A stretch of DNA of 64,000 nucleotides from positions 41,140,700-41,204,699 of the forward strand of contig NC_135213.1 in assembly GCF_052324685.1 (NCBI RefSeq), in the 5' to 3' direction. Source of the stretch: Brachyhypopomus gauderio (taxonomy: Eukaryota; Chordata; Actinopteri; Gymnotiformes; Hypopomidae). The position numbers and the translations under genes are program-made. The notes beneath the pieces are model-generated. The model saw only the letters and a program-made list of their open reading frames with translations. It was not told where the DNA came from and did no database searches. Of the stretch, positions 1 through 14,425 are shown one piece after another. Within the stretch, counting starts at the first letter, position 1; each line of letters starts with the position of its first letter.

Positions 1-832
1 TGAGCAGTAATAATTGAAGGCAGGTTTGAAAGTTTAGATTTTGAATTTGAAAACATCATAACTTTTGTTTTATCAGCATTTAAAACCAGCTTTAAATCAT
101 AATAATTTTGTTGTATAATGTTAAAATCAACTTGTAACTGACTGAGAGCTTGGATAGGTGTGGATGCAGAAGTATACATAACTGTGTCATCAGCATAAAA
201 ATGAAATTTTGCATTACAAATATTGTAGTTAATGTTATTAATATAAAGTATGAACAAAAGCGGCCCCAGGACTGACCCTTGTGGAACACCCTTTTGTACA
301 GTGAGTAAGCTGGAAGTACAGCCATCTACTTGTACACACTGTGTTCTGCCTATTAGGTAATTTTTAAACCAGCCAACTGCATGATCTGACAATCCTGCTT
401 TAGATAATCTGTGTGCAAGGATGGAATGGTCTACAGTATCAAAAGCCTTAGACAAGTCAATAAAAAGGGCCGCACAATGTTGTTTGTTATCAATAGTATC
501 TATAAAATCATTAAAAACATTAAGTGCTGCTGTAATTGTGCTGTGTTTTTTCCTAAAACCAGATTGAAAATCAGACAAAATACTATTCTCATTTAAAAAA
601 TCCTTTAGCTGATCACTAATAAGAGACTCAAGAACTTTAGCCAGAACAGACAACTTGGAAATAGGTCTATAATTATTTAAGATCGTGGGGTCACCTCCTT
701 TAAACAAAGGAGTAACCTGGGCAGATTTCCAAATAGGTGGTATGGTATTAGAGACTAAGGACAAGTTAAATATATGAGTCAAAGGTGGGGCAATAAAATC
801 AGCTGCTAATTTTAAAAAGTAAGGCTCAAGTT
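1..832 (-). mobile_element. L2/CR1-type LINE reverse transcriptase fragment
   Basis: Reading the minus strand gives reverse-transcriptase text: an NYRPIS block near 690, a KAFDTVDHS block near 440, VPQGSVLGPLLF at about 258-291 and FHFYADDT at about 186-205. This order is that of L2/CR1-clade LINEs of fish. The LINE 3' end lies beyond the left edge. Its upstream end at about 832 abuts a Ty3/gypsy element of the same strand. The reading frame is broken in places, so it is a dead copy. Confidence 0.8.
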
Positions 833-3800
833 CGAAAGGGAGGACCGTGAATTGCCAGAGGCCAGAACCAATAGAGAAGGCAGTTTTCTCCTTGGCCGTG
901 TCCGCCAAGGGGACCTGCCAGTACCCGCTACGCAGGTCCAGAGAACTAAACCAGTCGGAGCCCGCTAGTTGTTTGAGCGTGTCATCCACCCGTGGTATGG
1001 GGTAGGAGTCCAGCCTGGTGACCGCGTTCAAGCGCCGGTAGTCAACACAGAACCGCCATGAGCCGTCCTTCTTCTTCGCCAGGACTACCGGTGCGGACCA
1101 CGAGCTGCTCGACGGTTCAATGACGCCAGCCGCTGCCATCTCCCGAATCTGACTCTCGGCCGCCGCACGCTTAGCTAGAGGGAGGCGGTGGGGTCTCAGG
1201 CGGGCAGGCTTAGCGTCCCCCGTGTCGATCGAGTGGCTCGCGAACCCCGTCCTCGAACAGTCACGTTCGTTCGCCGCGAATGATCCCCTGTAGCGCTCTA
1301 GAAGGTCACGGAGTAGCCCGCCTTGCGTTATGGATAGCCCCGAGCTACTCCTAAGCCACAACTCATGGATCGGGTCCCCCGGGCACGGCAACGGTTTGTT
1401 CAAACTCACCTGTTCCTTGGACATTAAACACGAACGCGGGGTCGTGTCACTCCCGCAGCACACATTAACCGGCCGATCATTCAGCACCAGTACCCCACGC
1501 CCGTAGTCGATAATGGCCCTAGTCTGTTTCAGGAAATCGCTACCGAGAATACACGAATCTGAGATCTCCCCGACCCAAAACATGTGGACGCAAGGTCCCT
1601 GCCCAAAGTCAAATTCGACCTCGATGTACCCTAGCAGCTCAAGGCGCTCACCCGTAACCGTGGTCAGCCCCCCCCGACTACGCGTCACGTCAGCGAGCCC
1701 CCCCGCGCTGCCCGCAAGTAAATCAGGCCGTATAAGCGATACCGAGGACCCCGTGTCAACCAGCGCAGAAACATGAATATCGCCGAACTTACACGGAATG
1801 TGCATGTCGCGCTGGCCGGCGACTCTTGAGAAGCTTGAGGGTAGACCAGAGGGGTTGGGAGTCGCCGCGTCCCTCATCGGGCGGCTCCCTGCTCGTTTCC
1901 CGTAGCTTTGCAAACAGCGGCCTTGTGTCCGCGTTCGCCGCAATTCCAGCATGAAAGCGGGCTGTCCGCTGGTTGAACGCGGGATCGGGGTCGCCGCGAG
2001 GCTCCGGCTCCATCGTCGCTGAGGAGAATGGGCTCCGCTCTGGACGCCTCGTCCACAGCGGCATCGAGGGTGGTGGGGTTGGTCAGGCGGACGTGTCTCC
2101 GTAGGTCGGCCGGCTCTAGCGCGTCCACAAAGTAATCCAGTGATAGCTGCTGTTGGGCTTCGCGCGGGAATGTTGGGTACGCCAGCCGTACCAGCAGGGC
2201 CACCTCTGACGCCAGCACACCGAGCCTCTCTCCCCGGCCGCGTCGGCGAGCAGCCAAACGCTGTTTTGCCTCCGACTCATTCGGTTGCCGGCTGATTGAT
2301 TGATTGATTGATTGATTTATTTATTTATATAGCGCTTTACAACAACCAACTAAGGTGACCAAAGCACTTTACAATAAAATGAAATTACATTAATATACAG
2401 TAAAAACATCAGGAATGCATACATCGGAAGTATTGTCAGAATACTTCTCAAAATCAGTCCACTACATGGTATTAAAAGCCTGTTCAAACAGAAAAGTCTT
2501 AAGCTTAGATTTAAAAGGTTTCAGATCAGAAATTAACCGAAGATCTAAGGGAAGATTATTCCAAAGTCGGGGTGCAGCTACAGAGAAAGCCCGATCACCC
2601 CAACGCTTAGATCTAGTTCTCGGAACGTCTAATAAAAGACGATTCGATGACCTCAAGGATCTCTCGTGTGCGGGAAAACTTAAGAGATCAGTTAAGTACA
2701 ATGGTGCCAATCCGTTCAATGCTTTAAAAACAAACATCAAGATTTTAAAATTAATTCTATATTGAACAGGAAGCCAGTGCAAATTAAACAAAACAGGTGT
2801 AATATGTTCGCGTCTGGAGGTGTTAGTTAAGAGACGAGCAGCTGCGTTCTGGACGAGCTGAAGTTGTCTCAGAGAAGATTGACGAACACCAGTATATAGG
2901 CCGTTACAATAGTCAAGTCTGGAGCTAATGAAAGCATGGATTGCCTTCTCTAAATCAGTATGATCTACAAAAGATTTGACTTTGGCCAGCAGACGCAAAT
3001 GATAAAAACTGGATTTAACTACAGAATTAATTTGTTTATCGAAGTTGAGTTCCTGATCGAATAATACCCCAAGATTTCTGACAGTAGTATTTAGCTTAAA
3101 AGGTAAACCACTGAGGTCCATGGCAGTAGCATCACCGAATAAAATACATTCAGTTTTCTGTTGGTTCAGGAACAGAAAATTATGATTTAGCCACTGTTTA
3201 ACATCAATTACACAATTGATAAAAGATAGCATCGGATTTATCACGTGTGGTTTTAGAGCCAGGTAGATCTGTAAGTCATCTGCGTAACAATGAAAAGAAA
3301 CATTATGTGCAGATATAACCTCCCCAAGTGGCAACATATATAGGGAAAACAGGAGGGGACCAAGGATAGAACCTTGGGGGACTCCACATGAAAGAGGTGC
3401 ACACGAAGAAGAGGCATCATTTATCATAACTGAGAACGTTCTATCGTTCAAGTAAGATGTGAACCACTTCAAAGCAGTGCCACGAATACCGACGACGTGC
3501 TCCAAGCGAGATAAAAGAATAGAATGGTCCACCGTATCAAACGCAGCTGTTAGATCCAGCAAAACCAAGATCACAGGACATCTACTGTCTACAGACATAG
3601 CGATATCATTGTGGATTTTCAGCAGAGCAGTCTCAGTACTATGCCTTGATTTAAAACCTGATTGGAATTTTTCAAAAATGTCATTTGATTGTAAAAAGGC
3701 CTGCACCTGTATATGAACTATTTTCTCTAAGAGTTTTGAAAGATAAGATAAATGAGAAATTGGTCTAAAATTGGATAAAACTGAGGGATCTAAGTGCGGT

Positions 3801-4091
3801 TTTTTAAGAGAAGGTTTAACAATAGCATGTTTAAAGATACTGGGCATAATCCCTAAACTAAGACAGGAGTTCATAACAGTTACAAGAACAGGACCAACAG
3901 TATGAACCGGGTGAACCGGGTCTTGAGCGCCGTCTTCAGCGAAGTGAGCACCCGCCGGGACTCCTCGGGGAGTTCGACAAGGACCCTGAGCGCCGGACCT
4001 CGGAGCGCCAAACACAGCTGTGCCGCCGCCTCCGTGTCGGACCACCCCTCGTAGCTGGCCACCACGTCAAGCTGGGCCTCGAACGCCGCCC
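833..4091 (-). mobile_element. Ty3/gypsy retrotransposon gag-pol, interrupted by a LINE
   Basis: Read on the minus strand from 4091 downward this is a gag N-terminal part (3911-4091), a gag C-terminal part with one CCHC zinc knuckle CWNCGERGHKAAVC (1909-1951), an aspartic protease motif VDTGSSV (1740-1760) and a reverse-transcriptase start with KKDGSWRFCVDYRRLN (about 1030-1082) and SSLDLRSGYWQ. Reverse transcriptase then stops at a junction with another LINE at about 832, so the rest of pol is absent from the window. No LTR is visible. Between 2292 and 3906 an L2-like LINE splits gag. Base composition is much more GC-rich than the surroundings. It is a truncated copy. Confidence 0.85.
2292..3906 (-). 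mobile_element. L2-type LINE inserted in the gypsy gag gene
   Basis: The minus strand carries a long, nearly intact open frame (about 3905 down to 2462) with reverse-transcriptase landmarks: NFRPISHLSYLSKLLEKI, DLTAAFDTVDHS, CGVPQGSILGPLLF and FHCYADDLQIYL (YADD near 3278-3293), then the C-terminal HWLPVQYRINFKIL and WNNLPLDLR blocks. The 3' end shows the tail sequence with tttatttatatagcgcttta and a (TGAT)n run at 2292-2322. The endonuclease part is missing, so it is 5'-truncated. A 4-bp duplication ccgg (2288-2291 and 3907-3910) flanks the insertion. Confidence 0.88.
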
Positions 4092-4160
4092 ATAATAATA
4101 AGATAAGCTAAATGTGCTAATAATAAGATAAGCTAAATGTGCTAATAATGAGAAGCTGAG
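4092..4160. repeat. 25-bp tandem repeat at the gypsy edge
   Basis: About two and a half copies of a unit like ataagataagctaaatgtgc lie directly at the broken end of the gypsy gag sequence. Confidence 0.7.
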
Positions 4161-6266
4161 CTAAGTGTGTTATGCTAAGCTAGTTTCATCACAGGTAACT
4201 CGTCTTGGCGTCTTGTTTAAATGACTGTTTCACAGTGAAAAGGCCTGAATGTGTCAGAATAGTCCAAAACTACTAGATCATTGTAATTAATTACACTAGA
4301 TTAGTCAGTACTTATGTGTAGTACTTTATTGCTCCACAACACACACGGTGTGGATATATCTGCGCTGACGGAACAGACACAAGAAACAGCTGCACAGGGA
4401 ATGACAGAAAAAGACAGAAACCAAATCAAAAGCACATGGCGCGGATCACCCCAAACAGGCCACATGACACTAAATAAAATTACAATAAATAAAATCTCAA
4501 TTTGCCAATTACAAGAATCTAATACTTATTTTAAGGGAACAAGGATTTAGGCATGTCTAAATTCACCTGTTGTTCATGTATTCAGTCTAACCCCAACCTG
4601 CTTCTTTAGTTTGACACTTTGTGCCGGATTAGTTGCTTTGAGCAAGTCATGAAAGTAACACAAGTTCTGCTACACACACAGGTGCTTGTCCCATTTTTAA
4701 CCTTAGGCCACACCCTGACATTACTGTAAACATGATTTCTTTAAATAGGATATGTCCCAGCATTCAATTTACTTTTTGTACTACCATCTGCCCTGTCATA
4801 AAAAAAAAATCCTGACATACCAGATTTTTAAGATGTCGCAGGTCATGAGACTGGATGTCTTGCCCTTCCTGGTTGATGTTTGCTGATTTTATGGCAAATC
4901 TAAATATATCCACTGTACACTAAAATACCAGGGACTGTGCTTTATGACCTAAGAGACATGATGGAACGTGGAAGTACTACACATTGCTGTGCTCATCGTT
5001 TCCATCACAATTAGCACTCACCTAGAACAAAATAACCTTTAGGTGATGTAGGTGGGAATATCGAGTCAGCATGGCCTATACTAGACATTATACAGGCAGC
5101 TGTTCTCTGTTATACCCAATTTAACTGGTCATTTGTTGTAGAGCTACACTGTACTTGTGAATGTTTTTCAGTCTTCTTGTCTTTATTTCTCAGTTTTTAT
5201 TGGCATTTCAGACAACTGTTTGAGTTGCTGACCAGTATACACTATTAGAACACACTTAGACAGCTCAAAAAATCAAACATTTGATATACTCTGACTGCTC
5301 TGAAATGCAACCAGAAGGCCAAAAATCTGTTACTACTCTGTTGTCTTTGTAACGGTCAATTCTGATTCATGTAAAATCTTCAGTCTAGAGCCAATGGGAA
5401 CAGACTGGACCAGACTGAACATTGGGGATAAAGTGGGTCAAAAGTCACTTAATGTAACCCCAGGTTTATCCTTCTGTTCCAAATTACTCACTTGACCAAC
5501 AATGAGGTCATGTAGTGCTGCTTTCAGTTTAATATTGATCAGCTCTTCACTTGCTGAAAATTCAACACCATTGCTATAAACTTAGGATTTAACACTAAAC
5601 ACTAACACTGTGGTGTTCAAGCCGTAAACCAATGAGGCATCTTCAATAAATTGGCACTTTTACACTCTATATATTTGTATAATTTTGTGTTACAGACACT
5701 ATGTACATATATACTGACAGGATTCACAATGACTGAACTAAACCATTTGCCTTTACATTTGCCTTATATTGTCCAATTTCCAGTTGCATTTTGTGAGGAA
5801 TAAAAACTATTTTTAAATTTTTTTAATTGGGAGAGATCAATTAACTTGCCACATCGTCCAGCCTTTGCTTGTCATGACATGTATAACACAGTTTGATTTG
5901 TGCTCATCAGGACAATTATGCAGAAGCCCATTTTTCTTCTTTACATTTTCTAAATGTACATGTTTTCTTGAGATGGGCAACCGGGCTTTAGTGTAGCCCA
6001 AAATAGGTCCTCCAAGCTCTTTCTCACGACTGAGGTACTGGTGACAGTTATTCAGGCTTCTTCACTGGTGTGTGGTTGAGGATTTGAAGCATGTGTAGGT
6101 AGGCATGGTAGGAAGATGTTAGTGAGGACAACCTCTACTCCATATTTCAGTCCTGGCTACACGAGGCACCATCAAATCACAATGTATTAGCTCCTCTCTT
6201 CAAATCAACTGTATTAGTCACTCACTTCTTCCCTTTCTCTCATTCATTGTCTTTTCCTGTTTATAG
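4161..6266. other. Non-coding stretch upstream of the first receptor exon
   Basis: No exon, RNA gene or transposon could be supported. It may be part of intron 1 of the CRFB5/IFNAR1-like gene. I looked for an ATG exon with a hydrophobic signal peptide ending in phase 1 before a GT donor and found none that convinced me. Confidence 0.5.
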
Positions 6267-6417
6267 CTGTAGTGTGTAGTGAGTTACCCAGGCCAGAGAA
6301 CGTCACTCTTCACACATTGAACACACATTATGTGTTGAAATGGGATTGGGATGAAGGAGCAGACGACATTGACAGGACTACCTTCACTACACAGTACCTG
6401 CCGTAAGCCTGTGCTTG

Positions 6418-6451
<34 letters not shown>

Positions 6452-8530
6452 CCATCATCTCTCTAATGCTACTGCAGACCATAGGAAACGTTTCTCTTTC
6501 ATGTAAGACTAAATCCAAATGGAAGTCTATGATGTCATATTTCGATAGTATGTAAAAGCACTGATGGAATAAATGTAATCATGTATGGGGCATAGTGCTC
6601 TCCCAATGTACATAGACAATTATATATGCATATCGTAAACTGCGATATATTCCATAATTTAAGGCCTTTAGAGGCATTAAAGTGAACAAGCATAAATTAT
6701 TTGTTACATTAACAATAAAATGAGTATAAAGTTAATATTACCAGAGTATTTAAAAATATGAATTTTTTTTATATTTATTAATATTACACATACACTCGCA
6801 AGCCACTTTATTAAGTACACCTTGCTAGTACCAGGTTGGACCCCCTTTTGCCTTCAGAACTGCCTTAATCCTTCATGGCAGATTCAACAAGGTACTGGAC
6901 ACATTCCTCAGAGAGTCTGGTCCATATTGACATGATAACATCACACAGTTGCTGCAGATTTGTCAGCTGCACATCCATGATGTGAATCTCCCGTTCCACC
7001 ACATCCTAAAGCTGCTCTATTGGAGCAAATATCGAGACTCATCAGACCAGACGTTTTTTCCAATCTTCTATTGTCCAATTTTGGTGAGTCTGTATGAATT
7101 GTAGCCTCAGTTTCCTGTTCTTAGCTGACAGGAGTGTCACCCGGTGTGTCTTCTGCTGCTGTAGCCCATCCACCTCAAGGGTCAACGTGTTGTGTGTTCA
7201 GAAATGCTCTTCTGCACGACTCGGTTGTAACGACAGTCTGGCCATTCTCCTCTGACCTCTGACATCAACAAGGCATTTGTGCCCACAGAACTGCTGCTCT
7301 CTGGATATTTTCTCTTTTTTGGACCATTCTCTTTAAACCCTAGAGATGGTTGTGTGTGAAAATCCCAGTAGATCAGCAGTTTCTGAGATACTCAGACCAG
7401 CCCGTCTGGCATTGAGTTGCTGCCATTTTATGTGATTGGCTGAATCATCATTTGCGTTAATGAGCAGTTGGACAGGTGTACCTAATAAAGTAGCCGGTGA
7501 GTGTATATTTCTTTTTTTATATTTAATATATCTGTTTAAAAATTAGTATTCAGAGCCTTAGGTTATGGCTCTGGTAGAAATGGTGAATGTCTTCTTTTTA
7601 TGTTCCTGAAGCAGAACTCTCCACCCTTATGTTGTTATCTCTCTCCTAATGTTCTTTTTGCACTCCTGCTGTTGTAACCCTCTTTTCCTGTAACATCTTC
7701 CTCCAACAGGAAATTTAAGATCACAAAGCCCCTCCATAAGCAGACCTGGAGGTCAGCGTGTGGGGTGACGTTTAAGCACTTGTGCGACTTCACTGCTCTG
7801 CACATTCATTACTATGGCGAGTGGTTGCTGCGTGTCAGAGCTGAGAGAGGCAGGCTTGTGTCCCGCTGGGCCCAAATCGAGTTCTGCCCTGAACGAGACG
7901 GTAAGCTCTGCTAAACCCTGTACTGCCATTCATAAAAATATCTGCATGGGTATGTCGGTTTAGTCCCCTGTCCATATCATACACGGTCGTACTCATCATT
8001 CTCTGTGCAGCTGGGCTGGGTCCTCCCTCCAGAGTGGACGTGACCTCCATCGATGGCCACCTGCATGTGTCCATCTCTGACCCTGTGAGCAGCACCAACA
8101 GCTCCATGAGAGAGCTTCACCCCAACCTGTCTTACCTTACTCAGTACTGGAAGCGCTCTTCACAGATGCAGGTTAGCATGGTGTACACATGCATGTGCAC
8201 AAACATTCACACAAATGCTCATTCTGAATTGGACAGCAAAAACATTGATCAGTTTCACAAGCTATTGTGCACTTTCTCATGCCAAATATGTGCTTATCTT
8301 TACGTATAACCTGTAACACTCACATGTCTTGGTGTAAGTAACCCTAACCTAACCCTAACCCTTGGTTATTTTATGCAACCCATCCTCACCTAGTGTGTGT
8401 TCTTGTGTTTAAGAAAAGGAAAGTAATTTGCATTCATTTGACTGGATAAATAGATTTAACGCAGTGTCTGTGTTGGAAGCATCTCTATCATTCCTGTCAG
8501 ATGGCATTTGCCCGCCTCTTCCCTGAACAG

Positions 8531-8618
<88 letters not shown>

Positions 8619-9232
8619 GGTGTTTCTTATTTGGGGTTAAAATTTATTATTATTTTTTTTCCAGTGGGCCACCCACTGAAATGGTTCATTTTGGTGAGAA
8701 AATAAATGTGTAAAAATTTCAAGGGGAAAAAAACATTTTTACTGGGTGCTACCAGTCATTGAAATTTAAGGCGTATTTTACTATGCGCTCTTAGTCATTA
8801 ACATAGGAAAAAATCATAAAACCGATGGAGACTGGTGATAATGGCTCATTTACTTGGTACACATTTATTTACTTATTACATGCATTAAAAACATCCATTT
8901 TCTGTCATTGCATTTCTACTTATTTATTAAAAGACGTTGCGTTGGCATGGGCAATATCGAATAGTTCTTCTAACCCTTCATTCCATTGGTCTTCCTTTTG
9001 TTTCAAATAATCTGAACGCTTAATCTAATCTGAACCAACCACTTTTGTTGCATAACATCATATGCAACATAAGCATTTTTAGGGTACATTTGCGCAATAC
9101 TGTAGGGTCGGTAGCGACCCCTAAAAATCATTCTTTAAAAAAAAAAAAAAAAAGGTATTACTTTTTTATGATAATGAACCAAATGGCAGGGTGGCCCATG
9201 CAAAAATCGAATCTTCAAAAATAAGAAACACC

Positions 9233-9328
<96 letters not shown>

Positions 9329-10937
9329 GGGTGGGACGCGATTAAAAAAATTAATCGAATTAATCGGAAGCTTTGTAATTAATTAATCGAAATTAATCGC
9401 ATTTTAATCGCATTTCAGTATTTAACATGAGAAATATTAATTTAAGTTTGAATGATGAATGAATCAATGAACATAATCAAACTTCAACATCTTGTTTATT
9501 TTTCCACCAGTCTACTACACAGACCAATATATGAGTGCTGAAAACAGTTCAGAACATTGGAAATTCTGACCAAAAATGTTGTTTAATTTTGGGAGTTTTG
9601 CTCAAGATATTGGAAGAATTGAAGTAAATCAGAAGATGTTTTTTAATACCATTTTAGATGGTATACTTTTCTTAAATTTCCCAGGCCTCTGCCACAGGCA
9701 TCTCCATAGTGCCTAGAAGTGGTCTTCTGCATGCTCAAAGCAAATGACTGGATCTTCATCATCTATAATATGAGCTGTCACACCAAGATCATTCTTGTTG
9801 CTAACAGAGGTCCAGTGATCCCCAGTCAGAGCCACATTTGTGGCGCTCTTCACAATAACCTGTTTTACTTCCCTTTCACAATAACCTGTTTTTTTTCCCT
9901 CGTTCTTACGTACGAGGTTAAGAAGTACTTGGTGCTAAGAACGTTTTGGGAAACTCACCCCTGGACGGTAGTTCATAACTTGCATCAGTTGACGCAATGT
10001 GCAGCGCTTCTTGTAAGCCTTTATCTTCGACCACAGAGAGTGAACAACACAAATAATATGACGCGTCATGTATAAACGCGTGCGGAGTCGCGCGCTACGG
10101 TCACTCGCGAAAATTTAATCCAGTCTTAATGGTCCAATGAAGGTACTTTAAAAACCAGGACATTTCCTCACTTTAAAAAAAACCCGGGACGACCGGGACA
10201 GGATGTGAAATGCGGACGTTTAGGTCACCCTATCGTACTAGGAATACATTTAGCAGCTAAGTTATCATTACTGACCTGCGCGTTAAGCTGGGCGTACACT
10301 GCGATTTTTGGCCCATTTTCAGCCGATTTTTCACTCGTTTCGGCTCAATCGCGTGTCGTGCATCGTATAGTTTACACAGGTAAACGAGGAGCGATTCACA
10401 CCTCACGACCAACTCCCGATCAGAAATCGCAGCGTCGCAAGAACATCAAACATGTTTGAAATTCAAATCGCTCCTCGTGAGAGTATCGCACTGTTGAAGC
10501 AGCTCCACGAGCCGACTCTCCCTGCGATTTAGTCGTACAGTTTGAGCTGGAGCTGAGTACACGATTTAAAATATCGTACAGTGTACGCCCAGCTTTAGCT
10601 GCAACATGTTTTGCGTTGAGGTGGTAACGAAGGGTGGAAGTGCTCCTGTGATAAGCGAACTCCTTCCTAAATAAAGTGTAAATAACACTATTTTTGTTTG
10701 AACTTCCATCTGGAAGTTTCTTATATTTAAATTTCCCATCCACCAGCGTAGCCTCTTCAGTCATCTGCATCATGCTCATCTTATCGTGTGTCCATATAAT
10801 CTGTACGCCTGGAACTCGTGCACTGAGAAACATTCCACGATGCAAAAGTGTATCGTGCGTTAAAATGCGTTAATTTTTTTAGTGCGTTAATTTTCCTGTA
10901 ATTAATTAATCGAAATTAACGCGTTAAAGTCCCACCA

Positions 10938-11025
<88 letters not shown>

Positions 11026-14000
11026 TGCATAAATACATACAAAGGACACAAACATTATACATTTGGTAACATTTTCAGTGACTAAAAAGTAATGTAGATT
11101 AATATGTAAGACCTGCCAGTGATCGATCTTCTCTAGTGTACATTTGCATACATTTTTACCAATTTTATATTGTACATATACATTTGTAGTTTTTCTATCT
11201 ATCAGTCTATCTGTGCTTAGTCTATCACAGTTTGTGTTATTGTTCTCTGGATTAACTGGCAGCTGATCTTTCACTCTGTCAGATTTTGTCTTTTTTTCCC
11301 TTGTTTGTTTGTTCTGTATAATATTGAACTGAACTTCAATACTGTTTCATTAGAAGGTAATTGTTTATTTATTGCTCTCAAACACAAGTGCTAAATTGTT
11401 CCTGTGGTTTCTCACTCATTGTGTCCACACAAAAGCTGAAGAGTCTACAGCATGAGAGTAACCTGGTAACTCTTCCTGAGGTGGAGAACTGGACGTGGTA
11501 TTGTGTACGAGTGCAGTCTCGTGAACCCTACTACAACAAAACTAGCGTCTTCACTCCAACACACTGCCTGCAGACAGACGGTACGCTGGTCTTCTTAAAG
11601 CTTAACAAATTTTTTAAAATCTTTAAATAATAAATTTGGAAGTTAGTTTAATGGGAACAAATGTAATAATGCCTTCACTTTTTCTTTTTGTTTACAAAAT
11701 TCACAATTACATGCCATAATCCAAAAGACTGCAACAACATCAGTACAAAGACTTCAGTAAAGAAAAGAAGATACATGTAAACACATGTAAACATCCTTGT
11801 ATACATGTACCAGTGGCGTGCACAGACATTTTGGGGGGGCAAGAGGACAGGGGGGAAAAGGGCGCTTTTTAGCACAGAACACTTCATTATTAAAAAAATA
11901 CACGCATATGTTGAATTAAATTTGACTTTTATTTCTAACATTCTCTAATGGAGGTGGGGTGGGGTGGGGGGGGGGGGGGTGGCGAGTGTAAATTATTAGC
12001 TGTGAAGACAGTCTAATGCGTGTTTTCCACTACGCCGGTTTTAAAAGAATTAGCGGCTCGCTAGGCTTGTAAACAAACCGCGCACCACGAAAATGTAGCA
12101 GTGTGTTGCCCCGTTAGTGCAGGTGAGCCCGCGGACCGGCTGGGGAGCCGCATGAAACCAGGCAAAGAGTCGCTGGCCACTCCTGCACTAGTGCTATCTA
12201 GTGGCTTTTTTTGGTAGCAGCAATGTGCAACATAAATTATATAATAAAAAATACATGAACAGTCATGTACAAAATAATAGAACAAATAGAGCCTTAACAA
12301 CCTAAACTATCCTACAAAATTTCTTTAAAAACTTTAAAAAGATGCGACCTTTATACTTTCACAAGTGACCATAGCGCGCCACTCTGCACACCTTGCGCGA
12401 ACCTGCGTGAGCAGCGGAGGCATTTATACTTGGCGCGTCACATTCTTTGCAGTGTTCTCTGAAACGATATGTGGTAGTGTAAAGAAACAGCCCTCAAAAA
12501 CAGGGGAAGGAACATTTACCTGATGAATTTTAATGTTGTAACTACTTAAATTCACAACAAATATCTGTCTGACTGAACAGTTCACATTACATTAACAAAT
12601 ACGAGCCTCTTGTAATTCCAGGACGAAACATGAGAACGTGAAGACGTTAAGATTGGGCGTTTTGAAAATAAACAACCATTAAATAATGTTATGAAAAGGC
12701 GAATTATTTCGAATCATTACAAGTACATGTATAAATATTTAACTTAATTAGGTTTAATGTGGTGGGAATTATTGAAATGGACCTTGAAAGTGACGTACAA
12801 GTGCTTTAATTCCACCTTATAAAGGTATATGAACCCTGCAAACATTACCCTCGCACACGGGCGGAGCCACCGCGATTGTCATTTTCGCCGCTCGCACCCT
12901 CGCGACTCGTCAAGTATAACCCAGGCTTTACTTTGCGTAGTGTGGGTGCTTGCGTAGCTTAGAGGCAGGGTTCATCGATCCTCTTTTTGACTTCGAGGCT
13001 CGAGATCGTGACATAATTTCGATCAATTTCGATTATCAATCAATCAAATTTTATTTATATAGCGCTTTTTACAACAGTTGTTGTCACAAAGCAGCTTTAC
13101 AAGTGTCGAGTCCTAGCCCCCAGTGAGCAAGCCAATTTATTAATTAAATATCGAAATCGTGCCACCCCAATTATTTAGTCATAGAAACGTAAATCGACAA
13201 TATCATCTGTAGTGTCTTTATGTGGATAAACGAGGGGAGTCGGAATTTGACACAACACTGGCTGCAAGCCAAAACTGTCACACGTGAAATGCTACAGGAA
13301 CCGTTTGGAAACTGATCAGTTCAGTTAAATGTATTCAGTTCAGTAGATGTATGCGGCATTTAGCCCGGTGCAGCTTATACATTTTCCATTAAAAAAAAAC
13401 TTTGTAGGTGCGGCTTATACTGAGGTGCGCTCTATAGTTGAGAAAATACGGTAGTCCTTAACCTTGCTATTGTTGTTTGCTATTGACATATCTGCTATTG
13501 ACTGACTCCTCTGGGATCTTTGTGGTAGAAGAGACCACCATTGACAACCCAAATCTATTCAAATTCAGTTAAATTTTTTATTTAATTACATTTTATTAAA
13601 ACCCTGCTGTGTGGATGTGTAGCTGCCTGTATTTAGTCCTTAGGCTTCCATCTTGCACACCAACTCGGGCTCTTTCCCTGCTATAGAAAGGACCGTACAC
13701 AGACTCTATTACCATCACCATGGTCTAGTCCACATGGAACCATCTAACCATTGTTCATTTCTATATATATTTTTTTACATAATAATCAAGTTATTTCCAG
13801 AAGCCAGTAAGCAAAACTGATTGTGGAACTGCAGTGTTGATTGCAGTAGTATTGGCATAGGGCACGAGGAAAAATCTTATTTATAGCAACTAGCCACAGG
13901 TTTGTTGTGTAAAACCATAATCTATTATTATTACTGAAAACCATTGTGCACCTGTGCAAATCAATGAGGGAAGAAAGAGTAGCAAAAATGAGGGGCTTCA

Positions 14001-14135
14001 CCTCTAGGACCCCATTATAGAGGTCCCCATGTCCCTATTCTAGTTTCTCTTCCTGCTTTGATTTTTGGTTTGTGATAATCCTGATGTATGTATAGTTATT
14101 TGTCATATCTTAAAATTACAGGGATCTATGTTTTA

Positions 14136-14184
<49 letters not shown>

Positions 14185-14384
14185 TTTCAGGTCATATTCC
14201 ATTCTGGCAGATCTTTCTCTGGTTCTTATTGTCACTGGTGCTGAGTTTCGTGTTTGTTTTCATGCTCTGCTATGGTTTCTACACATTGGGTAAAGTTGTG
14301 AAGAACACTTTGCACCCAGTGGTGTCCCTGCCTACCCACATCCACCAGGTATAAGATTTTCTTCACTCACCACGTTAGCGAACG

Positions 14385-14425
<41 letters not shown>

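Noticed and set aside
4832..4890. ATG with DVLPFLVDVC as signal exon for CRFB5
   Set aside because: Short and weakly hydrophobic, and the GT after it does not give the needed phase.
8501..8713. Open frame of repeated Ile-Tyr
   Set aside because: It is the TA microsatellite read as codons; same for the minus frame at 10924-11274.
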